Notes: generated from the sequence alone by a model not told the origin. A stretch of DNA of 64,000 nucleotides from Hexactinellida sp. DTS-2022 (GCA_028753945.1 JAPNXP010000006.1:3720001-3784000); one strand, 5' to 3'; positions 1-10,513 are shown, counted from the stretch's first letter. Translations and numbers: made by a program.

Positions 1-3000
1 TTCCACTGTATTCCTATATAGAAACATCCACTTACCTTCCATCCCATCCAGGTCCCGCCCCCGCCCCCCCCGCTACAGTCTCATAGTACCCGTGTGTCTC
101 ATCCCCCACAGTTACGTTATTCATACACCCCTGTGAGGCCGCACACATGCCAAACGCACTAAGCACTACGTCTACGAGACGCTGTGACGTAAGCACGTTA
201 CCGCCTACTACTGCAGCAGTGTCAGATGGAGATAATAGTGTATTGTTAGGAATGAGAAGCGTAATAGGCTTCAAGCAGCCCTGGTTAAGTGGTATGTCGC
301 TGCCTACCATTGCTCTGAGACAGTATATTAGAGCCGCTAAGGTAACAGCCCGGGGGGCGTTAGTGTTATTGTAAACCTCCATACCGGTACCTTCAAAGTT
401 AAATGTAGAGTCACCTGTAGAGAGCAAATATAAGAGGCAAATAGAGTAATTGATAAATCCCAGATTTTATCAACGAACGTCCAATAATTCTCGAAAATTA
501 GAAAGAAATGTACATAATTTATATTGGAAGCACGTACCATATTTCGGCCAACACCTTTTCTAATAAAATTATATGGCACTGGTAAAGTCAACTTTTTACA
601 AAAATACATTTGCAAAGCTGAGTTTAATATTGAAAAGATGTTGGCCGATAGATAAGTAAGCCCATATCTATTTACTGGAAGTTTTTTCCAGTTTGAATAA
701 TTGAACTGTATAAAGTAAGCCTAGTTCTTTTACTATTAGAAAAACTGAGCTCTATTATATATAAGTACGCCCATATATAATTCATCATCAAATACGGTAA
801 AATATGACTTATTGCGAATGTTTGGAATTTTTATGGGAATATCAGAACTTATTAATTTTCCAATAGCTACATTACTTACCTGTATCCCTATCAATTTCTA
901 CATTAAGTTGTATCGGGGTACCATCGTCCATATAGTCAATAGAACCTGTACAAGCTTTCCCTGTTCGTGACTGAAAATCAGCTGCAAACTGTTTCAGCAC
1001 ATCCCTAACAGCTGTCTCTGCATTACTTTGTATGTGTCCCATATAAGCCTGTACGATTGGCAGTGAGTACTCTTGTATTAACTCTTCTATTAGAACAGCG
1101 CCTTTCTTGTTGGCAGCGATTTGAGCCTTCAGGTCTGATAGGTTGTCATTTAACGTGCGTGTACCTTAATAAGTGGGATAATACAGTAATGATACATGCA
1201 CTTCAGGGCCGGCGGAAGCAGTTATAAAGTGGTCAGGCCAAGGCTTGACCAGCCTAACTACATCGTAAGAGTGGTCAGGCTATTGGACTGGCCACTTGAT
1301 AAAAGTGGTCAGGCCATGGCCTGACCGGCCTGACTGCTTCCGCCGGCCCTGGACTTGTTATATTAACAATTATCATATATACAAACCCTTCATAAATTTC
1401 CCTGGATATTATAATTGGTCAGATTTTGAAAATATTTTGGATTATGTTTTTTTCAGAGTATTCAATGCTAAATAACTAAGTAGATCGCCTTAGTACGATA
1501 CCAGGGAATCGTCAAAATGTGTTCACCTTATCATGAATCGTATTAACCAATGTCATTTGTATTGAAAAGGCTTTGAAGGTGAATGAAATAGTGTACGTAC
1601 TAACCGGAAATTAGTATTAACCGTGTTCGTACTAACGAGGTTCTATGTATATTAAGTTAAACCAACTCACCAGCTTCAGTTAACAACCGAGTCAGTTCAT
1701 CCTCTAGGAACACTCCCTTATCCACCATACGGAATGACTTAACACTCAGTCCCTCCTGTGCTATGCTAGTGGAGAAGGGAGGCATTGACCCGGGCGTGGC
1801 TCCCCCTATGTCCGCGTGGTGAGCCCGACTGGCCACGTAGAATATCGGGACTGACATTCCTATGCGGAATACGGGAGTTATGACGGTTAGGTCGGGGAGA
1901 TGAGAGCCTCCCGCGGAAGGATGGTTTGAGAGAAATACGTCTCCGACTCGCATCTGCCCGCTGTGGAGTCTCATTTGGTATTGGATAGACTCTTGCATTG
2001 CACCTGGATATTATAGTATTGTTAGACACCAGTATAAAATATATACAGTGGATCAGTATATTATACAGCCATTTGAAAATATGCTCCTAATCCTAGTCTA
2101 ATCGAATTTCCATACGCCTAAATCACAAATTAATGCTACGGTATAGGAGAGGATTCCAAATTTTTCGCTCCTAAATTCAAATTTTCCCAAATTATACTCC
2201 AAAAGGAGCGTCTCGCGCTCCTGTATAATTCCTTTCAGTGGATGCCGGTTATAAGCACATCGTCGGGAACTGCACTTGATGTGCTTATAACCAACATAAA
2301 TTATATAGGGGTATATGGCAACCGTTTTCCAAGTAGAATGTGCTTATATCCGGTATGTTCTTATAACCGGTGTGTTTATATCCGACATCTCTGTATCAAT
2401 ATTATAGCAGGGGTTTTAAGGACTCAATACTGCAGCGGCCACGGCCCACCCGAATCGTGGTGTAATTCTCAAAGATCTTGGTTCAAAATTTACACCAAGA
2501 TCGGCCTTAAAAAATAGGATTTCAAGGATTTATCCAAGAGCGCAAGACGCTCCTTTTGGAGCATGATTTTTGGAAAATTTGAATTTAGGAGCGTAAAAAT
2601 TTGGAATCCTCTCCTATAATATGGTAACATTAATTTGTGATTTAGGCGTATGAAAATTGGATTAGATCAGGATAGGAGCGCATTTACAAATTGCTGTATA
2701 ATACACTGCCAGTGTTCCTACCTAAGTGCACAGGTATGTGCGGCGCATTAGCCACAAGACCGCCGTCTGGCCCGAACAGAGCACAGCTGAAGTCCAGTCT
2801 CTCCTTAATGTTAGTGGATATAGAAGTGCGTTGTAACATGCGACCCATCTGCTCAGCAATACTCATGAAGCGATGAGAAAAAATAGACAATTGTACTGCA
2901 TCCATTGTGGTATTATCCTGGGTATAAATCGGTTTTTCTTTGAATTCAATGTCTATTTTGATACTACCATCTCTTGAAAGAATAGCCAAACAATTCTCCT

Positions 3001-5801
3001 CAATTAACACAGTTGAATTCTGGTCAATGATAATAGCAGGTCCACTAATACGACTCGATTTGTCTAATTTATCCAAACTATACACAGACGTTTCTCTATA
3101 GCCACTCGAAAAGTAACACTTTGTAATAGCAATAGGATAAATATCACGGGAATGTGTGGAATATTCAGGTAGTAAATTTAACTTAGATTTCCCACAAACT
3201 CTCACACGAATATCATCAACAAATATTTCTCTTTCACTCAAAATAAAACCGAATTCTGTTCTATATCTTTGTAAGAATGTTTCTTTATATAAAGCTCTTA
3301 TACAATTGTTTTCAACCACATTCCTATCTTCAAACCTAGCAACAGGTTCACACATAAGTGCATGGTCCGTGCCAGCATACCTAAGGTGTAGAAAGGTTGT
3401 CACGTCAATATTTTCCTTTTGAAAACCTTTCTTTATAAGTCGTTCAATACATAGACATGTCAATTCTTCAATGCGTTTGTCAATATATTCAAAGTTCCCA
3501 TCATTATAAGGCAGGTTACAAGGTTGTTGTTCATCTTCTACCACATCTGCCAATGCAATCCCATAAGCTGATAGAATACCTGAATACTTGTGTACATAAA
3601 CATTCCTAATACCAAGTTTCGTTGCTATGGCACATGCATGTTGACCACCAGCCCCACCAAAACAAGCCAAAACATGTTTCGATGTATCAAATCCCTTTCC
3701 TTGTGTCAAAGCACGAATAGGCCGACACATTGTCTCATTAGCGACATCTAAAAAACCCATTGCAATCTGCTCTATAGACATTGTAGCGCTATTAAGCAGG
3801 GATAAATGATAATTAATTTCATCAGCGAGTAAACTGAATTTAATCATAGCGGCTGATATACTCAAAGCTTCATTTTCGTTTGAACCGAATATTTTTGGGA
3901 AGAAATCCGGCAAAAGTCGTCCTAGGATTAGATTAGCATCCGTTATAGTGAGAGGTCCGTTCTTCCCATAGGAGGCGGGCCCCGGATTAGCGCCCGCGCT
4001 CTCGGGACCCACTGTTAGGAGTCCGTTTCTGAACAGCAGGCGTGACCCCCCGCCCGCTGCTACCGTGTTGATGTCCAGCTGAGGAGCCTGTGGGAGTAGG
4101 ATAATAATACAGTAGATATCGGATATAAGAACATACCGGATATAAGGACATTCTACTGGAAAACGGTCGCCATATAGCCTGATAGTTTATGTCGGTTATA
4201 AGAACATTATAAGCAGTTCCAGACGATGTTCTTATAACCGGCATCCACAGTACATAAAGCTTGTTAATGTATTACGTAATACGTACTATAATGGAAACGT
4301 GCATAAAAATGCTACTTAGTCCATAATAAGTACAGTCAGGTTTGCTTATTGTGAACAATTTTTAATCTGTTTAATATGAAGGTATTTTTAAATATGAACA
4401 AGCCCTAGGGTCCCAATTTAACAACCTAGGATTTGTATTAAATAGAGTTCGCTTATTATAAAGTCTCTCTATTATGAACATAATTTTTGGTCCCTTGAAT
4501 GTTCATAATATAGTATAGTCTCAAATCAATTGGAAATTTGCATTATCCCGCGTCCTTATACTAGAGGCATGATAATTGATGTTGCACTACAAATTAAGAG
4601 ATTTAAACTATATTAGGAGATTGAGCCGGTTTTAGATGATTATTAAATTCGGTTTATGATATATTCTAATCAGACTTATTATTATAATAAAAGACAAAAT
4701 GACAAACAAAAGACTCACCTGTATAGTTACCCCTGCTGTAGTTGTCTCGAACACATGTTCGTATCTACCAGCAAACCTACTCACATCAGTAGAGGTGCCT
4801 CCCATATCAAATCCAATCACAGGTCGAGTTTCAACACCTGTGGCATTAAACTCAAGTTCTAACAATCCCGTAGTTATTGCGTGACCAACAACACCACCTG
4901 CCGGTCCAGATAATATAGCACGAGACCCAAAGAACTCATTCATTAGTGTAAGGCCACCGTCTGACTGCATGAATAGCACATTGACATCACGTAGCTTGTT
5001 AGAAAAACCGTTTGAAAAGTTCTCAACATATTCTCTTATTCCTGGCGTTAAGTATGCGTCAGCGCATGCAGTAAATCCTCGTGGCACTGCTTTACGCATT
5101 GCGATAACATTAGACGAAAGAGATACATTCCTAAAGCCAAGTTCCGTTGCTATGCGGCCTATAATAGCTTCATGTGCCGGATAAATATATGAATGTAGGA
5201 AAATCACAGCTAAACTCTCTATGCCCTTATTAAGTAGAATAGTCAAATCCCGACGGACATCTAATTCATTGACAGGTTGCATTATATATACTTTATGACC
5301 ACTTTTTGTAGATTGACACTCGTATTTATGGTTGAATTCCAAACAGCATTTATCGTTATCAAGAACAATTCTTTCATCAACTTCGACTACCTCACTGTAT
5401 AAGCTCTCAGGCATTAATACACGCAAATCGAATAAATCAGAACGAGACTGATTCCCTATATGCAGAATATCTCTGAAACCTTTTGTAACTACAAGCCCTG
5501 TGTTGGTGCCTTTACGTTCCAGCAATGCATTTGTAGCTATTGTAGTTCCCATTCGAATACTACCTATTAGATCAGTGGGAATAGGCTTGTCTATGGGGTA
5601 ATCTTCACCTGTTTCTTGTGATAATATACGTCTAATGGCTTCGCGTGGGGCATCTATATATCTGTGTGGATCTTCTGATAGGAGTTTCATTACGCGTATC
5701 TTTCCATTGGGACATGTAGCGAATACATCTGTGAAGGTACCACCACGGTCAATTGAGAAGTTATACTTTGTATGGGAGTAGTCCTCACTCTTTAAGGCCA
5801 T
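1..5801 (-). CDS. OPLAH: 5-oxoprolinase (ATP-hydrolysing), gene-level entry, 3' end beyond left edge
   Basis: Cytosolic enzyme of the gamma-glutamyl cycle that hydrolyses 5-oxo-L-proline to glutamate with ATP. Five exons are visible: 5801-4719, 4087-2722, 2003-1671, 1164-880 and 414-36. All have GT donors and AG acceptors, with intron phases 0, 1, 1, 1 and 2 that keep one frame. The order follows the family: the N-terminal HyuA half has the actin-like nucleotide-binding motifs [19 protein letters not shown] and [13 protein letters not shown]. The HyuB half has [42 protein letters not shown] and GGNVLTSQR. About 1,150 residues are present. The final part, roughly 100 residues in known homologues, lies outside the window. 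No stop or frameshift is seen. Introns carry several MITEs but the exons are clean, so the gene looks functional. Family identity is certain; only the missing 3' exon or exons are unknown. Confidence 0.96.
36..414 (-). CDS. OPLAH: OPLAH exon 5 (HyuB), last visible exon
   Basis: Acceptor CTACAG at 417-415. Encodes [64 protein letters not shown] and [18 protein letters not shown], the best conserved block of HyuB. Donor GGAAG|GTAAGT at 35, phase 2. The next exon lies off the left edge. Confidence 0.95.
415..879 (-). other. OPLAH intron 4, no recognised element
   Basis: 465 bp of AT-rich intron. No repeat family found elsewhere in the window and no convincing ORF was recognised here. Confidence 0.6.
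880..1164 (-). CDS. OPLAH: OPLAH exon 4 (HyuB)
   Basis: Encodes [39 protein letters not shown] and the [10 protein letters not shown] segment. Acceptor TTAAG at 1165; donor ACAG|GTAAGT at 879. This exon has no separate methionine start and is recognised by protein similarity and by its phase 1 junctions on both sides. Confidence 0.92.
1204..1351. mobile_element. Short TIR element (hAT-like ends) in OPLAH intron 3
   Basis: About 148 bp bounded by CAGGGCCGGCGGAAGCAGT and its inverse complement. The interior has repeated gtggtcaggcc motifs in both orientations. The CAG-starting, GC-rich terminus resembles non-autonomous hAT elements. The 8-bp flanks do not match well, so the superfamily is tentative. 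Confidence 0.7.
1481..1648. mobile_element. Decayed copy of the TTAGTACGAACAC (P1) MITE family in OPLAH intron 3
   Basis: Matches the P1 family: CGTACTAACGAGGTTCTA right end, an internal attaaccaatgtcatttgtattg segment and aaaaggctttgaaggtgaa. The left end is eroded. The right end lies about 22 bp inside the donor of exon 3. Confidence 0.7.
1671..2003 (-). CDS. OPLAH: OPLAH exon 3 (HyuB)
   Basis: Opens after ATCCAG at 2006-2004 and encodes [31 protein letters not shown] and the [15 protein letters not shown] motif of HyuB. The donor GCTG|GTGAGT at 1670 is phase 1. The junction to exon 4 restores [12 protein letters not shown], which matches the family. Confidence 0.94.
2046..2393. mobile_element. 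P3-family MITE (GGTTATAAG core), split by a nested hAT-like MITE
   Basis: A TA-flanked element starting CAGTGGATGCCGG (CAGTGGAT at 2046 resumes at 2236) and ending CCGACATCTCTG at 2393. The interior repeats the core CCGGTTATAAGCACAT in both orientations. It is interrupted at 2054-2235 by another element that duplicated CAGTGGAT. Confidence 0.8.
2054..2235 (+). mobile_element. hAT-like MITE of the GGAGCG family, with a perfect 8-bp target duplication
   Basis: 182 bp with imperfect terminal repeats (CAGTATATTATACAG left; the family right end reads CAAGGAATTATCCAG on the other strand). It is flanked by CAGTGGAT at 2046-2053 and 2236-2243. The 8-bp duplication and CAG-type ends indicate a non-autonomous hAT. 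The same family recurs at 2523, 24700, 29201, 56757 and 61377. Interior hallmark: aaaggagcgtctcgcgctcct. Confidence 0.85.
2410..2515. mobile_element. Truncated copy of the GGTGTAACTC element
   Basis: Shares cccgaatcgtggtgtaa and ttacaccaagatcggcc with the fuller copy at 51545-51706. The right end reads GGCCTTAAAAAA. Confidence 0.65.
2523..2708 (-). mobile_element. hAT-like MITE of the GGAGCG family, inverted relative to 2054-2235
   Basis: Starts CAAGGATTTATCCA and ends CTGTATAATACACTG. The same interior as the 2054 copy lies in the opposite direction in the same OPLAH intron. The end at 2708 is about 13 bp from the exon 2 donor. Confidence 0.85.
2722..4087 (-). CDS. OPLAH: OPLAH exon 2 (end of HyuA, start of HyuB)
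   Basis: The acceptor CCCACAG lies at 4090-4088 and the exon opens with [16 protein letters not shown]. It carries [16 protein letters not shown], the [15 protein letters not shown] loop, and the start of HyuB ([33 protein letters not shown]). It ends in HIPVHLG at a TTAG|GTAGGA donor, phase 1. A hAT-like MITE begins only about 13 bp inside the following intron. Confidence 0.95.
4110..4249. mobile_element. P3-family MITE in OPLAH intron 1
   Basis: TA-flanked, CAGTAGATATCGGATATAAG at the left and CTTATAACCGGCATCCACAG at the right, with the P3 core (tataagaacat) repeated four times. The left end is about 22 bp upstream of the exon 2 acceptor. Confidence 0.8.
4333..4510. mobile_element. P4-family MITE (TTATTATGAACA core) in OPLAH intron 1
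   Basis: Related to 62730-62923, in the same direction. It shares CAGTCAGGTTTGCTTATT, the agggtcccaatttaacaac centre and attatgaacataatttttgg. The right end is worn. Confidence 0.72.
4719..5801 (-). CDS. OPLAH: OPLAH exon 1 (start codon, HyuA nucleotide-binding half)
   Basis: 361 codons from the ATG at 5801. The first in-frame ATG gives [10 protein letters not shown] and is followed within 20 residues by the [10 protein letters not shown] loop, as in homologues. The exon includes [24 protein letters not shown] and [13 protein letters not shown]. The donor is AG|GTGAGT just after VTIQ (phase 0), and exon 2 resumes with [14 protein letters not shown], the expected continuation. Reading on past the donor soon meets a stop. 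Confidence 0.96.
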
Positions 5802-5861
5802 ATACTAAATAGGAATACTATATGGGACTCAGTTAATGGAAACTGAAAAGTAAGTTCATTT

Positions 5862-5978
5862 TGGTAGAATCTCGTTAGTCTTCAAAGGCTTCTCAATAGA
5901 AATGATTTGGCAATAATTACGTATAAGGCGAACACATTTAGATGTCGCCCTGGTGTTGGTACTAACGAAATTCTACTA
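5862..5978. mobile_element. Degraded P1-family MITE upstream of OPLAH
   Basis: GTAGAATCTCGTTAGT at the left and ACTAACGAAATTCTACTATA at the right, a worn terminal-inverted-repeat copy. It sits about 60 bp upstream of the OPLAH start codon, so it may fall in the promoter or 5' UTR. Confidence 0.6.
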
Positions 5979-6457
5979 TATTTTAAGGCATTTCAGATTA
6001 TACTAATGTAGTAGAATTTGTCTTTCTGTCATAAACCACTTGTGGCACAAAATACTTTTTGTTAAATACTTTGGTCGGAAAGGGTATAGTGGATTCAAAA
6101 AAAAAATTCAAATCAGGATTTCATTCAGGCGAATGAAATCCTACTTAGATGTGAATAAAACATATTATCAAACTAAATAATGAATACCGTAACGATAAAT
6201 TCGTCGCAGTAATTTTGGCGGAATGGTAAATATAAATCAATTGCCAATTAGGCGGGGTTTTTTGCATTCTATACTTTGTTTTGTCAGTTTGTATTTTGTA
6301 CACCCACAAATAACATAAAGTATTTATTAACTTCTATTATATTCCATGCGAGTAATTTTCAGCCAACGCTCATAAACAAATCCAAATTAACAAATACATA
6401 TAATATATAATACACTATTCTATTTACCAAATAAACCTACACACATATATTGAATAG
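5979..6457. other. Intergenic, no recognised element
   Basis: AT-rich spacer between OPLAH and EMC8/9, with the EMC8/9 3' UTR at its right end. No repeat or ORF supported. Confidence 0.5.
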
Positions 6458-7057
6458 CTATTTAAATAATGAGTTTATGAGTTCTGTAATCTTAACATTA
6501 CTCCAGTCAAGCTTAGGATCTTCCAGATGATCATCAAAATCCATACAAACATCGAATAACTTTTTCCCTATAACTTCTTGTGCAATTAAATAATGTTCAT
6601 CTGAAAATAATTGAATTTTAGAATTCAAACGAAGTGAGTTATCTTGTCTATTGAAAATATGGAATGGGAGATTACTGGCTTCTTCTTTCATCTTAGCTAA
6701 AGCGTAGTTATCAACTAGCAACAGAAATGGTTGTTTGAAATGCTCACTTAATTTATCCATAATCCTTTCACATTGTATATCTGGTGTTTGTTGTTTACAA
6801 TTCTCAAATGCTTTGTAATACCCAACAATAGATAATTTATTGCAGAAATTAGTGTCCAATAGAATTAATGCTATTTCTAACATAGGAGTTAACCCATGTC
6901 CAGTATGAAACAATGGGTAAGCATCTTGTACTAATATTGAATCTCCATTTTGAGAGCCGAGTAACAATCCATCTACACTATAATGCTGGTACTTTATTGT
7001 ATGGGATAGGATTTTAGCATAAGCAGGTGGTGAAATAACAATGGAGATAACAGACAT
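6458..7057 (-). CDS. EMC8: ER membrane protein complex subunit 8/9
   Basis: A 199-residue, single-exon protein of the EMC8/EMC9 (UPF0172) family, cytosolic-face subunits of the complex that inserts transmembrane helices into the ER membrane. Recognised by the MPN-like fold without a metalloprotease motif: an N-terminal VISPPAYAKILSHTIKYQ strand-helix, DGLLLG, DAYPLFHTGHGLTPMLEIAL, GYYKAFEN, LLLVDNYAL and the C-terminal FDDHLEDPKLDWSN that mirrors FDNHLDD..DW in vertebrates. Length is usual for the family (about 200). Most invertebrates have a single EMC8/9, so the 8 versus 9 label is arbitrary. The start is the only methionine that gives the family N-terminus. Vertebrate homologues have introns; here there are none. 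Confidence 0.93.
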   Translation of the reverse strand: MSVISIVISPPAYAKILSHTIKYQHYSVDGLLLGSQNGDSILVQDAYPLFHTGHGLTPMLEIALILLDTNFCNKLSIVGYYKAFENCKQQTPDIQCERIMDKLSEHFKQPFLLLVDNYALAKMKEEASNLPFHIFNRQDNSLRLNSKIQLFSDEHYLIAQEVIGKKLFDVCMDFDDHLEDPKLDWSNVKITELINSLFK

Positions 7058-7881
7058 TTGTATAAATAGTATTCGTTGGGAGAATAAAATAGCTAATTAT
7101 GTATACACAAATATTATCAAAATAGTATTTTAGCCGAATTAATCTCACATCGTAAATTGATTATTTTTTAATTTCGTAGTAAAGTGAATTGTTGTTCTTA
7201 GAATAAAAATAAAATACAAAATTACACTTATGCCAATAGCATGCTCTTTTTGGAGGCACTATATTTTGGTTTTGGTTGATTTATAGTGCCCAAAAAGAAA
7301 ATGTCACCACAGCTGTAATTTTAGATTTTTCGCATGCATCATCACCCCAAGATGCTAAGAGTCTAAGACCCAATTGTAAAGGTGCTACGTGCCATAAGGA
7401 AAATTGATAAATTGGAAGTTTGCTTCTATCTTGCACAAGGTGTCCCTAAAGATCGAATAAAATTGATAAAAATGAGCCGAACAAATCAAAAACTAGTAGA
7501 AGAGTAAGTCGCAAATTCTCAATATTTTTTGGCACAATAAAGTTTATTTGTAAGTACAGGGGTTTGCGATATATAATTTTTATCAAACACTATAAATAGA
7601 TAAATTTCCCTGTTTTGAAAATAGTAGATTTTTGTACTTCAATTTAATTAAAGGTAATTTTGATAATTCGCTGACAAATGCACTTACAAAGAAGCTTATG
7701 AGACATCTATCCTGAAAATTTCAGTTTTTAGTTAATAAAACTCTGTTCTGCGGAAAGGATACGGATAATTAATACTAATAATAAACTAATAATATACCAA
7801 AACAGTGAAAATAGAACTGGCCAATTACGTAGTAGTCGGCACAGTAAAAAGAGCATAAATAGGTTTTATAAGTACTCTAGG
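7058..7881. other. Intergenic, no recognised element
   Basis: 824 bp of AT-rich spacer between EMC8/9 and the first ABCG gene, including the ABCG 3' UTR. Some words (tgccaatagcatgc, agacccaattgtaaa) weakly resemble the repeats at 20085 and 43940 but cannot be assigned. Confidence 0.5.
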
Positions 7882-9834
7882 TCACTTTTCCTTCTTCAAC
7901 AACCTTAAAGCTACATAAGCCATAATGAATAGAATAACTGCGTAGACAGATAAGCCGATCACACCTCTCCACACATCAAATGGTTCGCGGTATAAAATTC
8001 CATGTGAACCCAGATATTCTACTCCAGTATGAATAGTCGAAATTGTTTGTCCAGCAAATGAATAGGTAGCGTTATAACAAGTACCATCACTTGATAATTG
8101 ACGAAAAATATCCAAACAGAAGTCTAAACCAACCAATTCACTTATAAATAAAGTTGAAAGTGCAAGCCGATACAAACTCAAATATTGAAACCATTGTAGC
8201 CAACCAGGTAAAGATTCAACATTTATAAGAATTCCAGAAAAAATCAACATCAAGGTATACAAAAATCCACTCATAACCGCTGCAATCGAAAATGAGTTTG
8301 TAACACAACCCAATAGCATGTGTAGAGCTCCGGCATTAATTAATGTAAGGTTAATGACTAATAAAAATATGCCAATATTGAACAATTCGGTTTTAAATCC
8401 AATCATATAGTACATAATCATATAACCAACAAGTGTAGGAAAAATTCGTTTTATAACGAGCTCAAGAAGGAAATTTGCAATGAAATAACTCGAAACTCGA
8501 TAATAACCATTCGTGTGTTCATGTATGAAAAGTATTTTTGATTCTAAGAATGTTTCAATACAGGCTAGGTTATAAGAAACTATCAAAATTATGATTAAGA
8601 AAAGAGAACCAATTCTATTTTCAAGACCAGTCAAGTTATAGCCTAATTGCCAGTAAATTCCACCGAATAAGAAACAGCATATAAAGACGGTTATTAATGT
8701 GAAAATGAATTCTATTGGTGAACGTATAATTCGTATGATTGAGCGCAATCCTATAACATAAATTTGCCAGAAAAAACTACGCTGGTATCCTTGTGATATT
8801 TGGATGGGAAATTCGAAAGTTGAGGAAGGTATTGAATCATTGGAACGCAAGTTAGTCTGTAGAATAAAATTGTCTTCTGATTTCTCGAATAATTGTGGTA
8901 AACCTGGGTTTAGAATGAAATCGTTAAAATCGAGTGTTTTCAATTCATCTTTAGCTATCGTATCAAGAAAATAATCAGTAGGATTTTCTCTTTCCGGACA
9001 AATATACCCAAGATTAGCGAAATAATCAATAGCACTCTTAGCTTGTCCATGGTACACGGTTCGGCCTTGGGAAAGAAGTGTAATCGAATCGAATAGTTTG
9101 TATATGGCATAACGTGGTTGATGGATAGCAATTATAATAAGTTTTCCCTGTCTAGATAAAGCTTTGAGTGTCTCCATCAATTCAACAGAAGCATATGAAT
9201 CCAAACCAGTAGTAGGTTCATCAAGAAATAGAATTGGATGAGATATTACTAACTCCATAGCAATATGAGTTCGTTTCAGTTCCCCACCTGAAATACCGCG
9301 TATAAATAAATTACCGATCCTTGATTCAGAGACTCGTGTTAATCCTAAGCTATTAATTACATTCTGTACTTTAACACGTTTTTCTTTGGCAGTTATAGAT
9401 GAAGGCAAACGGAGATTAGCTGAATAATAGATTGACTCCCTAACTGTAACCATATCTAGTAGATACACATTCTGTGTAACATAACCGGTCATAAAACGGA
9501 AATATTTCGGGGTTGATCGCCCGTTAATAAGGACACGCCCTTCTAATAGCCGCTTGTCTTTACGTGCAGCTAACACATCCATTAATGTTGTTTTGCCACT
9601 ACCAGTTGGCCCTAGTATAGCATTTAATCCAGTGTACATTTTCCCGTTCACATTGCTTAATATCTTTTCTTTCTTTGTACATAATATTCCATGTCTTTTT
9701 ATAGAATAGGATAAGTTCTGATAGGAAATGCATTGGAGTACTTGATTGATTGAGTCGTACCTGTCTGGGTTATAATTCGTAATGAAATTTGATTCTAAAT
9801 TGCCTGAAGAACTACTCTTAAAATTTTTCTCCAT
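7882..9834 (-). CDS. ABCG: ABCG2-like half-transporter 1
   Basis: 650 residues, single exon, in the ABCG order: nucleotide-binding domain first, then six membrane helices. Walker A GPTGSGKTT is at 75-83, the Q-loop glutamine near 121, the ABC signature ISGGELKR at 181-188, Walker B ILFLDE at 201-206 and the switch histidine in AIHQP at about 238. The membrane half keeps ABCG2-type features: the ENRIGSLF segment, HEHTNGYYRVSSYF, MMYYMIGFK-like helices, and an extracellular loop with paired cysteines before the last helix. Such proteins dimerise and export lipids or xenobiotics. It is the most diverged of the four local copies: the Q-loop region reads VTQNVYLLD where the others have VQDD or IQDD. 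It is on the opposite strand to its paralogues. Substrate cannot be inferred. Confidence 0.95.
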   Translation of the reverse strand: MEKNFKSSSSGNLESNFITNYNPDRYDSINQVLQCISYQNLSYSIKRHGILCTKKEKILSNVNGKMYTGLNAILGPTGSGKTTLMDVLAARKDKRLLEGRVLINGRSTPKYFRFMTGYVTQNVYLLDMVTVRESIYYSANLRLPSSITAKEKRVKVQNVINSLGLTRVSESRIGNLFIRGISGGELKRTHIAMELVISHPILFLDEPTTGLDSYASVELMETLKALSRQGKLIIIAIHQPRYAIYKLFDSITLLSQGRTVYHGQAKSAIDYFANLGYICPERENPTDYFLDTIAKDELKTLDFNDFILNPGLPQLFEKSEDNFILQTNLRSNDSIPSSTFEFPIQISQGYQRSFFWQIYVIGLRSIIRIIRSPIEFIFTLITVFICCFLFGGIYWQLGYNLTGLENRIGSLFLIIILIVSYNLACIETFLESKILFIHEHTNGYYRVSSYFIANFLLELVIKRIFPTLVGYMIMYYMIGFKTELFNIGIFLLVINLTLINAGALHMLLGCVTNSFSIAAVMSGFLYTLMLIFSGILINVESLPGWLQWFQYLSLYRLALSTLFISELVGLDFCLDIFRQLSSDGTCYNATYSFAGQTISTIHTGVEYLGSHGILYREPFDVWRGVIGLSVYAVILFIMAYVALRLLKKEK

Positions 9835-10513
9835 TAAAAACCATAATATATTTATATTAGTTAGTTATTTGGGCTTATATAATAAGAAAACGGAAATCAC
9901 AAAAAGAGCTACTATCAGATGGTCGATATGCATAAATAAAACTATTGTCTATTATAAAGAGCTGCCTTGTAAGAATTCATTCAATTGATCAAAATAATAT
10001 AATGTAGCTTAGGTGAAGCCCTTATGCCATATAAAATAAATAACTTGTTATCATCCCCATCTGTCCCCAATTTTTACCCTCCGTCAGGATATATTTTATT
10101 GTTATCTTATGAACATAATCGTAGAGAATATTAGCAACAAACTTGTGTAAAGTCCTCTTAATGCATCAATTTTTAATAAGTCTTGTATTTTAGTCTTTAG
10201 TGCAAAAATATTATAATTTATATAATAATTTAATTTAATTATTTAAGCATTATCTAAAGATAAATTCCTCAAGCTTATACAAATGCATGCAAATGACCCT
10301 GATTATTACGAATTCAGGAGAATACGAACAAATTACGATGGTCACCTGGTGTTCGATTAACGAAAACTACTGCATTTATTCGCTTTTTGATCTAACCATG
10401 ATTGGTTTTTATGAGTAGTTTGGAAGCAGGTGTGTAGCATCGAAGAAAGGTATAATAATAAACTAGTATTTTCAAAACATTGAAAACAGTAATAAATCCA
10501 ACGAATAAGTAAT
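9835..10513. other. Intergenic, no recognised element
   Basis: AT-rich spacer between the ABCG 1 start and the RPUSD2 stop. It holds a short relic of P1-type sequence near 10290-10360 (attacgaattc, tcacctggtgttcg) and nothing else supported. Confidence 0.5.

Noticed and set aside
147-374. Plus-strand ORF over OPLAH exon 5
   Set aside because: Antisense shadow of a conserved exon; no protein motif of its own.
2684-4012. Separate hydantoinase-like gene starting at the methionine of [10 protein letters not shown]
   Set aside because: The homology extends upstream to an acceptor at 4088 and joins exon 1 in frame; it is the middle of OPLAH.
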